Below, in pieces: positions 47,089-55,583 of a stretch of 64,000 nucleotides of DNA. How positions within the stretch are numbered: position 1 is the stretch's first letter; every line of letters starts with the position of its first letter. Below the pieces are notes generated by a model. The model ran no database searches. It saw nothing but the letters and a program-made list of their open reading frames with translations, and had not been told where the DNA came from. Source of the DNA: Taishania sp. (GTDB lineage: Bacteria; Bacteroidota; Bacteroidia; Flavobacteriales_D; Crocinitomicaceae); NCBI GenBank assembly GCA_030150045.1, contig JASLGM010000022.1:19974-83973 (forward strand), given 5' to 3'. Made by a program: the position numbers and the translations under genes.

Positions 47089-47230
47089 GCCCGGGCGGAG
47101 CGCGGTAGCTAGCTGTGTTGTAGAAGGAGTTTGCTTTTGTTTGTTACAGCGACTGGAAGAAGCTGTAAGAAGCGAATAAGCAACCCCTTTTACGATAAGC
47201 TACTAAAGCGTGTAGACCGAAATGGCTGCC
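47089..47230 (+). repeat. Structured intergenic element, copy D (3' module only)
   Basis: A diverged copy beginning at GCCCGGGCGGAGCG, with GGTAGCTAG, CAGCGACTGGAAG (cf. CTGCGACCAGCGGAAGC), a CTACTAAAGCG segment and the terminal block GTGTAGACCGAAATGGCTGCC split over 47209-47230. The two-hairpin 5' module is missing. It lies between the SPT-like gene start and the 3' end of the OmpA/TPR lipoprotein gene; the rest of the 46888-47322 gap holds the SPT promoter and the lipoprotein terminator. Confidence 0.7.
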
Positions 47231-47275
47231 TTTTATTTTTTTTTATGTTTAGGATGTTAGTTTTGGATAAAAAAA

Positions 47276-47301
47276 AAGCCCTTCGAAATGAAGGGCTTTT
47301 T
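47276..47301 (-). terminator. Intrinsic terminator of the OmpA/TPR lipoprotein gene
   Basis: AAAGCCCTTC pairs with GAAGGGCTTT around a five-base loop, with T and A runs on both sides. It lies about 22 bases past the stop at 47323. Confidence 0.82.
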
Positions 47302-47322
47302 TTAGACTCTATTAAGTCGTTC

Positions 47323-49005
47323 TTATTTTTGGAATTTCAAAAACTCACGATCTTTGTCATATTTTGCTTTCCAAGAAGCATCTTTTGCTACCGCTTTCTC
47401 GATGTTTGAGATAACATCTGAAGAGTTGTTTTGGCGTGCAGCAGCGATTGCTTTCAAGTAGTAACCTTGTCCTGATTCAGCATCAGAAGAAGCGTTGATT
47501 GTTTTAACAGCTGCCGCAGCATCACCGTTTAACAATTGTGCTAATGCTTTGTTGAAAGAAGCTTCGTTTCCTAGGTTAGAAACAGCAGAACCGTATTTAC
47601 CGTCCATGATGTCAAGGATACCTTGGTTGTATTTCACCTCTTCTCCAGCTCCAGCAGCTTGTTTCAAAAGTTCTTTAGCTTTAACGCGGTCACCTGCGTT
47701 TCCTGCGATTGCAGCCAAGTTGTTTTTAGAAACAGCGTTGTCTTTGATTGAGTTTGCTTTTTCGAATTGAGCTTTAGCTTCAGACAATTTGTTTTGTTGG
47801 AAGTAAACAGATCCGATGTTGTTTACTGCTCTGTAGTCTTGTGGGAAGTTTTTAGCAGCTACTTGGTACAAACGTAATTTTTCGTTCAAGTCTTTTGTTA
47901 AAGTTGCTGTAAATAATACTTCTTCTAATTTCAATTCGTCTGGATTAGAAACTGAAAGTGCTTTCAATTCTTCATCAGAGTATCCTGTTAAGTCGTAAGT
48001 AACGTGGATTTCAGAACGACGCAATAAAGGGAAGATGTCTTTATCCAATTGAGTAAATGTTTTACCCATTGCACGCATTTCTTCTTCACGTTTTGCAGGA
48101 TCTTTGTACATTTCTAAAACACGTAAGATTAAGTTTTTCTCATCTTCGTTGAATTTAGAAGCTTGCAATTCGCGTTTGAAACCATCGTAATCTTCACCTT
48201 TACCAGCTAAACGGTAGATGTCTCCTTGTGCTTTTTCGTTTTTAGCATTTTTAGCAATCTTTACAGTTGCTTCTTTACCTGTATTTGCACGGTCAGATGA
48301 CAAAGTGTTGTTTTTGTTTTCTTCACCTTCTGGAGAAGCGTAACCAACGATTTCGATATTTTTGATATTGATCTTAGCGTTAGATTGAGCTCCAGCTAAC
48401 CAAGATTGTAATTCTTTGATATCTTTATCTGTAAATTCTGTTGAACGAACGTCAGATTTACCTTTTAAATAGTTGATTTGAGCAAATGATTTCTCTTCAG
48501 TAACTCTTTTGAATTGGTCTGCTGCGTAAATCACTTTGTAATCTTTATTTACAAGAAGTGGAGTAATGATAGTTCCGTCAGCGATCTTATCTGGACCGAA
48601 TGCTGCTTTTTCTTTTTCTTTACCACCTTTATAAACACGACCTGAAATTGTTAACTCAGATACTTCCATGTCAGCTTTGTAAGGAACAACATCCGTGAAT
48701 GTTACTTTTCCTCCTGCTTTGTAAGGAATAACAGTTCCGTTTCCAGTTGCTTTTTCACCTTGAATGTTAACTGGTTTCAACGCTGTAGAAGCCAACATAG
48801 GTTGGATTTCAGCAGAAGCTTTTTTGTTAACACCTTTCTCAGGTAAAATAACATCAACTTTTACACGTACTGAGTCTCCGTGCATCTCTAATGGATTAGG
48901 AGTAACTGTGTAATCAAGATCCTTTAATAGGTTACAGCTTGTAACTAGTGTACCAGCCATAGCAACGAATGCTAAACCTTTGATACTTTGTTTTTTCATA
49001 TTCAT
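47323..49005 (-). CDS. Lipoprotein with OmpA-like domain and TPR repeats
   Basis: A 560-residue predicted lipoprotein. I start it at the ATG at 49005 (or 48999), because this gives a clean lipoprotein signal (FVAMAGTLVTSC) and places the start 25-30 bases after a full promoter; a frame start at 49038 overlaps the promoter. The N-terminal 180 residues are beta-rich, the middle has an OmpA-like segment (KNIEIVGYASPEGEENKNNT) and the C-terminus has TPR units (FPQDYRAVNNIGSVYFQQNK, AQFEKANSIKDNAVSKNNLA). It probably sits at the inner face of the outer membrane. Codon use suggests high expression. Confidence 0.82.
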   Translation of the reverse strand: MNMKKQSIKGLAFVAMAGTLVTSCNLLKDLDYTVTPNPLEMHGDSVRVKVDVILPEKGVNKKASAEIQPMLASTALKPVNIQGEKATGNGTVIPYKAGGKVTFTDVVPYKADMEVSELTISGRVYKGGKEKEKAAFGPDKIADGTIITPLLVNKDYKVIYAADQFKRVTEEKSFAQINYLKGKSDVRSTEFTDKDIKELQSWLAGAQSNAKINIKNIEIVGYASPEGEENKNNTLSSDRANTGKEATVKIAKNAKNEKAQGDIYRLAGKGEDYDGFKRELQASKFNEDEKNLILRVLEMYKDPAKREEEMRAMGKTFTQLDKDIFPLLRRSEIHVTYDLTGYSDEELKALSVSNPDELKLEEVLFTATLTKDLNEKLRLYQVAAKNFPQDYRAVNNIGSVYFQQNKLSEAKAQFEKANSIKDNAVSKNNLAAIAGNAGDRVKAKELLKQAAGAGEEVKYNQGILDIMDGKYGSAVSNLGNEASFNKALAQLLNGDAAAAVKTINASSDAESGQGYYLKAIAAARQNNSSDVISNIEKAVAKDASWKAKYDKDREFLKFQK

Positions 49006-49035
49006 CTTGTAATAAATTCTTACCAAATATTGATG

Positions 49036-49066
49036 CAAATCTAACTAAATTTTATTCTCTAACAAA
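49036..49066 (-). promoter_or_regulatory. Full Bacteroidota promoter (-33 and -7)
   Basis: The minus strand has TTTG (49066-49063), 19 bases, then TAGATTTG (49043-49036): both elements match the Bacteroidota sigma-A consensus (TTTG / TAnnTTTG) at canonical spacing. The predicted start is about 49030, giving a 5' leader of 25-30 bases. Confidence 0.65.
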
Positions 49067-49207
49067 CAATATTTTGATATTTCGTTTTCCTTGGTTTTTA
49101 TGCTAAGGTATTGTGTATAACTGTGTTTACGTTGTTTTTATCTAATTTTAACAACTGTTAAAAAAGATTAATCTATTGAAAAAGCTGTAAAAATCAATTG
49201 TTAAAAA

Positions 49208-49708
49208 TCAAAAAGGCAATGAAATTATCGGTGTTTGATCCGTTTTTTCTAAAGTATTGATGATGTCTAAAATGTTAAAATGCTCATTTTGTATTGTAAG
49301 GTGTTTGTGTAAATCGAATAAGGGAAAGAGTACAAATTTTCGTTTATTCCAATATGGATGAGGCACAGATAAGGTGTCGGTGGATATTGTTTTTTGTTTA
49401 AAGAAGATGATATCCATGTCAATAACTCTGTCTGCATAGGAGGTTTTCTTTTCTCTTCCCATTTCTTTTTCGATTTCTTGAGTAATTGAAAGTAATTCGA
49501 AAGGGGAAAGTTCAGTCTTTATTTCTATGCAATTGTTTGTGAATGGATGAATAGATTCATAACCCCACGCTTCTGTTGTGTAAAAGTGCGAAATGTTGAT
49601 TATTTCAATTTCTGGATGTTGCTTTAATTTTGAAATTGCTTGTTTAATATTTGCTGCTCCGTTTCCTAAATTACTTCCAAGTGAAAGTATCACTGTATCT
49701 ATTTCCAT
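49208..49708 (-). CDS. folK: 2-amino-4-hydroxy-6-hydroxymethyldihydropteridine diphosphokinase
   Basis: A 166-residue HPPK that transfers pyrophosphate from ATP to 6-hydroxymethyl-7,8-dihydropterin in folate synthesis. It shows the opening LSLGSNLGNGAANIKQAI, the central EIEKEMGREKK loop, the signature DRVIDMDIIFFKQ with the two magnesium Asp residues, and PHPYWNKRKFVLFPL. Length is normal. It overlaps the gldD stop by 10 bases and ends the ssb-gldE-gldD-folK operon. Confidence 0.94.
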   Translation of the reverse strand: MEIDTVILSLGSNLGNGAANIKQAISKLKQHPEIEIINISHFYTTEAWGYESIHPFTNNCIEIKTELSPFELLSITQEIEKEMGREKKTSYADRVIDMDIIFFKQKTISTDTLSVPHPYWNKRKFVLFPLFDLHKHLTIQNEHFNILDIINTLEKTDQTPIISLPF

Positions 49709-50271
49709 TCAAATGTATTGATCAGTTTTTCTAAGTCTTCAGATACGTATTGTATTGAGGTACGTAAAGAATCGTAATTTGGAACCGTATTGAAGTACAA
49801 TACTCCTGAGAAAAATTGGGAGGTGGAATCTGTTAGGTAGAATTGAATTGGCGTGGCTACGTTTCCTTCTAATTCAAATATGGTTCCATAAACTTTTTTT
49901 TCAGGGTTGATAATGTTTCTGATGTTTTTACCTGTTGCCTTTATTAAGTGTTCTTCCACTTTGTCGTTCATATAGTTGACATATGCCGATAGGGGTTCCA
50001 CCATTTTCATGTAGGAAAGTTGAAATGTTCCATTTAAAGGACCTAGATCCATTTCTTTGTGGCATGTGTTTGCAAGTGCATTTGACACGTCTTTTAAATG
50101 ATAAGCTTTGTTGACTTCAAAGGTGTAAGGGCAATTGGTGTCAATAGAGGTATATTCCTTTGCTGGAAAATTGATTCTTAAATATAAGGATGGTTTTGGT
50201 ACTGCAATTTCTGATGTGCAGCTATTTAATCCTAGGCATGTTAATGCTGTAATGAAGAATCGTTTTATCAT
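49699..50271 (-). CDS. gldD: Gliding motility lipoprotein GldD
   Basis: A 190-residue lipoprotein (signal ending GLNSC) matching GldD, a protein needed for T9SS-dependent gliding in Flavobacterium. The diagnostic start of the mature region is KPSLYLRINFPAKEYTSID followed by CPYTFE; other family features include FELEGNVATPIQFYLTDS and FFSGVLYFNT. It overlaps gldE by 4 bases, and the gldE-gldD order next to ssb is conserved in many Flavobacteriia. Confidence 0.9.
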   Translation of the reverse strand: MIKRFFITALTCLGLNSCTSEIAVPKPSLYLRINFPAKEYTSIDTNCPYTFEVNKAYHLKDVSNALANTCHKEMDLGPLNGTFQLSYMKMVEPLSAYVNYMNDKVEEHLIKATGKNIRNIINPEKKVYGTIFELEGNVATPIQFYLTDSTSQFFSGVLYFNTVPNYDSLRTSIQYVSEDLEKLINTFEWK

Positions 50272-51596
50272 TTGTCTAAAAGCATTACTTTAACCATTTT
50301 GATTTTCTTTTTATCCGATGATTCTACTATCATCTTAAAGTTGTCAAAAAGGATAAATTCGTTGTTTTTTAAAATACGTCCTGCAATTTCAGTAATGAAT
50401 CCACCTAGAGTTTCTGCATCACCTTTGTTGTTGTCTATGTTTTTCCCGTCGCAATCGATTACTTTATAAAAGTCTACGAGAGCGGTTTTGCCTTCAAACA
50501 GGAAGGTTTTATCATCGATTTTTGTGTAAACGATTTCATCATCATCAAATTCATCAGTGATTTCACCTACAATTTCTTCCAGTACATCTTCTAAAGTCAC
50601 TACACCACTAACGCCTCCATATTCATCTACGACAATGGCCATGTGTACTTTTTTACTTTGGAAGTCTTTTAGTAAATCGTCGTTTTTTTTGTTTTCGGGA
50701 ACGAAGTTGGCTTTTCTTAGTAATTTTTGCCATTCGAAATTTTCTGATTCCGATAAATGGGGCAAAAGGTCTTTACTAAAAAGTATTCCTTTAATGTTGT
50801 CTAGGTTAGCATCATATACAGGTATACGTGAATATCCAGAGTCAATCACAATCTTTAAAGCTTCAAAGAAAGATGCTTCACTGTTTATGGCAATGACATC
50901 TATTCGTGGACTCATGATTTGTTTCACATCTGTAGAGCCAAATTTGACAATTCCTTCTAAAATCTTATGTTCTTCTTCTGAAGCCTCTTCATTCATAGTG
51001 AGTGCTAGCGCTGCCTCTAATTCGTCACTTGAAATGTTTAGGCCTTTTCTACCTGCGTATTTTTGTATGAAGTTCGTCCCATTCACCAAGGCCATAACCA
51101 ACCAATTAATTGGAGGGGTATTGGAAAGGATTTTTATGGTTTTGGACATTAGTTTTACAGTTCTAAAAGCATTTTTTGTACCGTAAATTTTAGGGATTAC
51201 TTCACCTACTAATAAAAGGATGAAAGTGATTAATCCGATTTCTGTAAAAGAACGGAGGAAATTACTTTCAAAAGAACTTAACCAAGGTTGAAGTAAGGTT
51301 GTTGATAAAATTACAATACCAACATTTACAAAGTTGTTAATAATTAGAATGACAGCAAGTAAGCGCTGTGGTGCATTTAGCAAGTTTAATGCAAGCTCAG
51401 CACTTTTTGATTCGTCTTCTTTTAAATTAAGTCTATCGATTGGACTTAAGCTAAAAAAAGCAGATTCAGAACTGGACATCATCGCGGATAGCAAGAGTAG
51501 CCCAATGATTACAAAAGATAAAAGCACATCACCGGATTCAAAACCTGCGTGTGCTACCATGACCAGAGGGTCGGTGTTTGTGGGGTCTTCTAGCAT
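50268..51596 (-). CDS. gldE: Gliding-motility-associated protein GldE (CNNM/CBS/CorC type)
   Basis: A 442-residue inner-membrane protein. The N-terminal CNNM (DUF21) domain has four hydrophobic segments between residues 20 and 180 (LLLSAMMSSSESAFFSLSP, LLAVILIINNFVNVGIVILS). A CBS pair follows (ISPRIDVIAI-like MSPRIDVIAIN and YGGVSGVVTLEDVLEEIVGE), and then a CorC/HlyC domain. Related proteins handle magnesium or other cations; GldE works with GldD. It starts 7 bases after ssb ends and overlaps gldD. Confidence 0.9.
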   Translation of the reverse strand: MLEDPTNTDPLVMVAHAGFESGDVLLSFVIIGLLLLSAMMSSSESAFFSLSPIDRLNLKEDESKSAELALNLLNAPQRLLAVILIINNFVNVGIVILSTTLLQPWLSSFESNFLRSFTEIGLITFILLLVGEVIPKIYGTKNAFRTVKLMSKTIKILSNTPPINWLVMALVNGTNFIQKYAGRKGLNISSDELEAALALTMNEEASEEEHKILEGIVKFGSTDVKQIMSPRIDVIAINSEASFFEALKIVIDSGYSRIPVYDANLDNIKGILFSKDLLPHLSESENFEWQKLLRKANFVPENKKNDDLLKDFQSKKVHMAIVVDEYGGVSGVVTLEDVLEEIVGEITDEFDDDEIVYTKIDDKTFLFEGKTALVDFYKVIDCDGKNIDNNKGDAETLGGFITEIAGRILKNNEFILFDNFKMIVESSDKKKIKMVKVMLLDK

Positions 51597-51602
51597 AATG
51601 TA

Positions 51603-52109
51603 TTAAAATGGTAAATCATCATCCGCACTTGGATCAAAACTTCCAAAATTTGTTTCAGGAGTGAAAGTGTTTGCTATAGGAGCAGATTGTTTATTGTAGT
51701 TTTGTGTATTTGCTGCTGGGGTACCTTCAGAAGAAAACTGTTGGCGATTGGCAGCTAATTGTTGATTGTCACTTTTAGGTGTAAGAATCGTTAAGTTGTC
51801 AGCTACAATCTCTGTTGTATATCGCGTAATATTGTCTTTGTCTTGGTAAGATCTACTGCGAAGTTTTCCTTCTACATACACTTTTGTTCCTTTTAGAACG
51901 TATTTCTGTACAATTTCAGCTAGACCTCTCCAAACAACAATGTTGTGCCATTCGGTTTGTTCACGTAATTCATTTGTATTTCTGTCACGGAAAGTTTCTG
52001 ACGTTGCAATGGAGAAATTTCCTACCATTGCTCCGCTTTCAAGTACACGGATTTCAGGATCTCTTCCTAAATTACCAATCAAGATTACTTTGTTTACGCT
52101 ACCGGCCAT
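51603..52109 (-). CDS. ssb: Single-stranded DNA-binding protein
   Basis: A 168-residue SSB. The OB fold starts with SVNKVILIGNLGRDPEIR and includes TEWHNIVVWRGLAEIVQKYV and YVEGKLRSRSYQDKD. A Gln/Asn-rich linker leads to the acidic tip DDDLPF, which recruits replication and repair partners. It heads the ssb-gldE-gldD-folK operon, so a housekeeping replication gene and two gliding genes share a promoter. Confidence 0.96.
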   Translation of the reverse strand: MAGSVNKVILIGNLGRDPEIRVLESGAMVGNFSIATSETFRDRNTNELREQTEWHNIVVWRGLAEIVQKYVLKGTKVYVEGKLRSRSYQDKDNITRYTTEIVADNLTILTPKSDNQQLAANRQQFSSEGTPAANTQNYNKQSAPIANTFTPETNFGSFDPSADDDLPF

Positions 52110-52126
52110 ATTTTTTCTGCTTTATA

Positions 52127-52134
52127 CAAATATA
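52127..52134 (-). promoter_or_regulatory. -7 element of the ssb operon
   Basis: The minus strand reads TATATTTG, an exact TAnnTTTG match 18 bases before the ssb start, implying a very short 5' leader. No clear -33 element was found. Confidence 0.45.
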
Positions 52135-52214
52135 GAAATAAGTTGTTACGAAAAGGTGTTGAATATTTGTAAATACTTAAAACTTCATCTTGATTTTGTT
52201 CAATCGGAATGAAA

Positions 52215-53240
52215 TTATAAATGTTTACTTGCTAAATATTTGTCAATCACTCTCGGTAAGGCATGTGATTCAAAATGAGAGATCATTATTTCATTTTCAT
52301 ATAAAACAGGGGTCTGGTCGATGTGGATGAATTGTACTGCTAATTTTTGATGACTCAAAATGTGTTTAATAGGTTCCGAAATTTCTACTTTTTGAAAAAC
52401 ATTTCTTTGGGTTAAATATTTTTCAATTTCAATTGCTGAAATAGGAGAGAAGGCATCTAAAACAGGAAACTCGAACAAACCTTGCCAAATGTCTTTTTTT
52501 GTGCGTTGTTGAATAATGTACTTTCCTTCTTTTTTGAAAATAAAGTACACCATGTAGCGATTCTGTACTTTTGTTTTCTTGCTTTTTACAGGATAGTTTA
52601 GTGGAACGCTTTTTAGACTTGCTAAGCACATTTCATGTACTGGACATTCTTGGCAGTTTGGCGTTTTAGGTGTGCAAACTGTTGCGCCAAGCTCCATGAT
52701 TGCTTGATTAAAAAGATCGGGTTGTTTTTCAGAAATGAGTTCATCAGCATAAAGTTGGAATGTTTTTCGCCCGGCTGAAGTGTCTATTGGAGTATCGTCC
52801 ATATAAAACCTGCTAAGTACTCTAAAAACATTTCCGTCTAACACGGCTCTCTTTTCGTTAAAAGCAAAACTTGAAATAGCTGCTGCTGTATAAGGGCCGA
52901 TACCTTTAAGCTTTATTAATTCGTCGAAGGAATTGGGGAATTCACCGGCGAAATCAGCCGTTATTTGTTTGGCTGTTGCGTGCAGGTTACGGGCTCTGGA
53001 GTAATATCCTAGACCCTGCCAAGTTTTTAAAATTTCATCTTGATGTGCATTTGCAAGATCAATTACGGATGGAAATTGTTGTGTGAATTTTTGATAATAA
53101 GGCAAACCTTGTAAGGCTCTTGTTTGTTGTAAAATGATTTCCGATAACCATATGAAATAGGGGTTTTTAGTCTCTCTCCACGGGAAATCACGAAAATTAG
53201 ATGTATACCACTTAATTATATTTTGTTGAAAATCAGACAT
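52215..53240 (-). CDS. mutY: A/G-specific adenine glycosylase MutY
   Basis: A 341-residue base-excision-repair enzyme that removes adenine paired with 8-oxoguanine. The HhH motif is LKGIGPYTAAAISSFAF with the catalytic Asp in VLDGNVFRVLSR; the catalytic Glu lies in WLSEIILQQTR. The iron-sulfur cysteines are visible as CTPKTPNCQECPVHEMC. The C-terminal MutT-like domain (YMVYFIFKKEGKYIIQQRT) recognises oxoG. Length is normal. It is divergent from the HU gene. Confidence 0.96.
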   Translation of the reverse strand: MSDFQQNIIKWYTSNFRDFPWRETKNPYFIWLSEIILQQTRALQGLPYYQKFTQQFPSVIDLANAHQDEILKTWQGLGYYSRARNLHATAKQITADFAGEFPNSFDELIKLKGIGPYTAAAISSFAFNEKRAVLDGNVFRVLSRFYMDDTPIDTSAGRKTFQLYADELISEKQPDLFNQAIMELGATVCTPKTPNCQECPVHEMCLASLKSVPLNYPVKSKKTKVQNRYMVYFIFKKEGKYIIQQRTKKDIWQGLFEFPVLDAFSPISAIEIEKYLTQRNVFQKVEISEPIKHILSHQKLAVQFIHIDQTPVLYENEIMISHFESHALPRVIDKYLASKHL

Positions 53241-53298
53241 TTGTATGTTTTTTTAAAAAAAATCAATCCGAAAGCAAAGTTATAATCTTTATCTGAGT

Positions 53299-53306
53299 TA
53301 ATTTTG
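53299..53306 (+). promoter_or_regulatory. -7 element of the HU gene
   Basis: TAATTTTG matches TAnnTTTG exactly, 47 bases before the HU start in the divergent mutY-HU gap. Confidence 0.45.
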
Positions 53307-53352
53307 CGGTTGGAAATCACATTGTTGAATTTAAAAAATAAATTGTAGTAAC

Positions 53353-53643
53353 ATGACGAAAGCAGACATTGTTGCCGATATCGCAGACGAAACTGGATTG
53401 GAAAAAGCAGAAGCATTAAAAGCTGTAGAAGCCTTCATGACATCCATTAAAAAATCACTTTCAAAAGGACAAAATGTTTACTTGCGTGGATTTGGTAGCT
53501 TTATTGTAAAAGAAAGAGCAGAGAAAACAGGTCGTAACATCTCAAAAAACACGACGATCATTATCCCTGCGCACAACATTCCTGCATTTAAACCTTCAAA
53601 AACTTTTGTTGAAGAGGTTAAAAATGCGGTTAAAGTTGGCTAA
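53353..53643 (+). CDS. HU/IHF family DNA-binding protein
   Basis: A 96-residue nucleoid protein of the HU/IHF fold, which bends and compacts DNA. The N-terminal helices read MTKADIVADIADETGLEKAE, and the beta arm is GFGSFIVKERAEKTGRN then PAHNIPAFKPSKTF, including the conserved Pro at the arm tip. HU/IHF proteins also help Cas1-Cas2 integration in some systems, but no link to the CRISPR locus 34 kb away is shown. It is monocistronic with a terminator. Confidence 0.94.
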   Translation: MTKADIVADIADETGLEKAEALKAVEAFMTSIKKSLSKGQNVYLRGFGSFIVKERAEKTGRNISKNTTIIIPAHNIPAFKPSKTFVEEVKNAVKVG

Positions 53644-53663
53644 TACTAATCGACTATGACATT

Positions 53664-53688
53664 AAAAGCATCCGTTAGGATGCTTTTT
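53664..53688 (+). terminator. Intrinsic terminator of the HU gene
   Basis: AAAAGCATCC pairs with GGATGCTTTT around GTTA and runs into T, about 20 bases past the stop. Confidence 0.85.
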
Positions 53689-53861
53689 TGTTTGTTTGAT
53701 GCTGAAAGCAAGGGACTTACAATTTATTGAATAAAATTTGAGATTTATAGTTAAATAATAAAATGATTTTACTATTTTTGCACGCTCAAACTATTTCATT
53801 CGATTGAAAGGTTTACATAGAAAGGAATTAACTGAATTATTAATATAAAACTTTTTGAATT

Positions 53862-53954
53862 ATGCCAAGCGGTAAAAAGAGAAAAAGACATAAAATGGCT
53901 ACGCACAAGCGTAAGAAGAGACTTAGAAAAAACCGTCATAAGAAGAAGAAGTAA
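53862..53954 (+). CDS. 30-residue highly basic protein, probably ribosome-associated
   Basis: A small gene coding 30 residues: MPSGKKRKRHKMATHKRKKR followed by LRKNRHKKKK. More than half are Lys, Arg or His. I recognise the pattern from very small basic proteins found across Bacteroidota that resemble the AURKAIP1/COX24 (mS38/bS22-like) ribosomal domain, but the assignment is from memory. A TATTTTTG element (53773-53780) lies upstream, and the RNase G gene begins 82 bases downstream, so it may be expressed with that RNA-processing gene. Confidence 0.7.
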   Translation: MPSGKKRKRHKMATHKRKKRLRKNRHKKKK

Positions 53955-54035
53955 TTCTTTGGTCACACATTTTGAAAAACTTAGTGAGAGTTACTTGCTA
54001 AGTTTTTCTGTTTATTAACTTTAAAAAAAGCTTTC

Positions 54036-55583
54036 GTGAGTTTAGAATTAGTAGTCGATGTCCGAGAAAGTGGCATTTGGCTTGCTCTACTGCGTGATGG
54101 AAAGCTGATTGAGTTACACGAGGAACAAGGTAACACTGACTTCGCAGTTGGTGATATCTATTTAGGTAAAGTTCGAAAAGTCGTACCAAGTTTAAATGCC
54201 GCATTTGTTGATGTGGGATACGACAAAGATGCTTTCTTACACTACTTAGATTTAGGACCTCAGTTTGATTCACTAAACAAATTTACCAAGGAAACATTAC
54301 GCGGTAAGCAAGGTGTAGCCGATCTTCAATATTTTAAAGCCGAAAAGGATATCCTGAAAGAAGGAAAAATCAGTGACGTTGTTTCTTCATCTGCCCCAAT
54401 TTTGGTGCAAGTCGCAAAAGAACCCATTTCTAGTAAAGGGCCTCGTTTGTGTGCAGAAATTACACTCGCTGGACGATACCTTGTTTTGGTACCCTTTTCT
54501 GATAAAGTTTCTATATCTCAAAAAATCAAAGACCACAAAGAACGTGATCGCTTGAGAGATTTAATGGAAGCAATACGACCAAAAAACTTTGGCGTAATCA
54601 TCAGAACGGTTGCTGAAAATAAAAAGATCGAAGAACTTGACCAAGACTTGAAAAATCTCTTGGAAAAGTGGAGGACAATGCATGCTAACCTTAAAACTGC
54701 AACTCCTCCAAAACGCGTTTTAGGTGAATTGGATAAAACATCGTCGATACTTAGAGATATGTTGAACGGTGATTTTACTCATATTCATGTAAATGATGGA
54801 GCAACATTCGATGAACTGAAAGAATACATTCACGGAATTGCACCTGACAAAGAAAAAATTCTAAAACTTTATGATGGCAAATTAGGCATCTTTGAAAAGT
54901 TTGGAATTAACAAACAGATTAAAGCCCTTTTTGGAAAAAAAGTGCCATTACCTTCCGGAGGCTACCTGATTATAGAACATACTGAAGCAATGCACGTTAT
55001 TGACGTCAATTCAGGAAACAGAAAAGGTGCTGACGGGCAAGAAAACAACGCTCTTCTTACAAATATGGAGGCCGCTGAGGAAATTGCTAGGGTGTTGCAA
55101 CTTAGAGACATGGGGGGGATTGTTTGTATCGACTTTATTGATATGCACGACAGAGTAAACAACAAAACACTCTTCGAACATCTTAAAGCCGAAATGAAAA
55201 ACGATAGAGCAAAACACAATATTTTGCCTCCATCAAAATTTGGGGTCGTAGAGATCACAAGACAAAGGGTTCGTCCTGAAACAGATATAAATACTTCTGA
55301 AACTTGTCCAACTTGTAAAGGAACAGGCGAAGTACAAGCAAGTATCTTGTTTGCAGAGGAAATTGAAAATAACCTCCGCTACTTGTTGACGGAACGAAAA
55401 CTAAAAGGAATTACACTACATGTACATCCTTACCTGGAATCTCACTTCAAAAGAGGATTAATCTCTAGACAAGTGAAATGGTTTTTGAAATACAAAACTT
55501 GGGTCCCAGTTAGAGGGGTGACCGCTTATAATCTTTTACAATATGCGGTTGTAGATAAGGATAATCAAGAAATTGCACTTTGA
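54036..55583 (+). CDS. rng: Ribonuclease G/E family endoribonuclease
   Basis: A 515-residue RNase G-type enzyme that matures 16S rRNA 5' ends and cuts AU-rich RNA. The start is GTG at 54036, giving LELVVDVRESGIWLALLRDG. The S1 domain follows (VGDIYLGKVRKVVPSLNAAF, VDVGYDKDAFLHYLDLGP). The catalytic magnesium residues sit in VIDVNSGNRKG and IVCIDFIDM, and the zinc link is TCPTCKGTGE. It lacks the long scaffold tail of RNase E. It overlaps recX by 4 bases. Confidence 0.93.
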   Translation: MSLELVVDVRESGIWLALLRDGKLIELHEEQGNTDFAVGDIYLGKVRKVVPSLNAAFVDVGYDKDAFLHYLDLGPQFDSLNKFTKETLRGKQGVADLQYFKAEKDILKEGKISDVVSSSAPILVQVAKEPISSKGPRLCAEITLAGRYLVLVPFSDKVSISQKIKDHKERDRLRDLMEAIRPKNFGVIIRTVAENKKIEELDQDLKNLLEKWRTMHANLKTATPPKRVLGELDKTSSILRDMLNGDFTHIHVNDGATFDELKEYIHGIAPDKEKILKLYDGKLGIFEKFGINKQIKALFGKKVPLPSGGYLIIEHTEAMHVIDVNSGNRKGADGQENNALLTNMEAAEEIARVLQLRDMGGIVCIDFIDMHDRVNNKTLFEHLKAEMKNDRAKHNILPPSKFGVVEITRQRVRPETDINTSETCPTCKGTGEVQASILFAEEIENNLRYLLTERKLKGITLHVHPYLESHFKRGLISRQVKWFLKYKTWVPVRGVTAYNLLQYAVVDKDNQEIAL

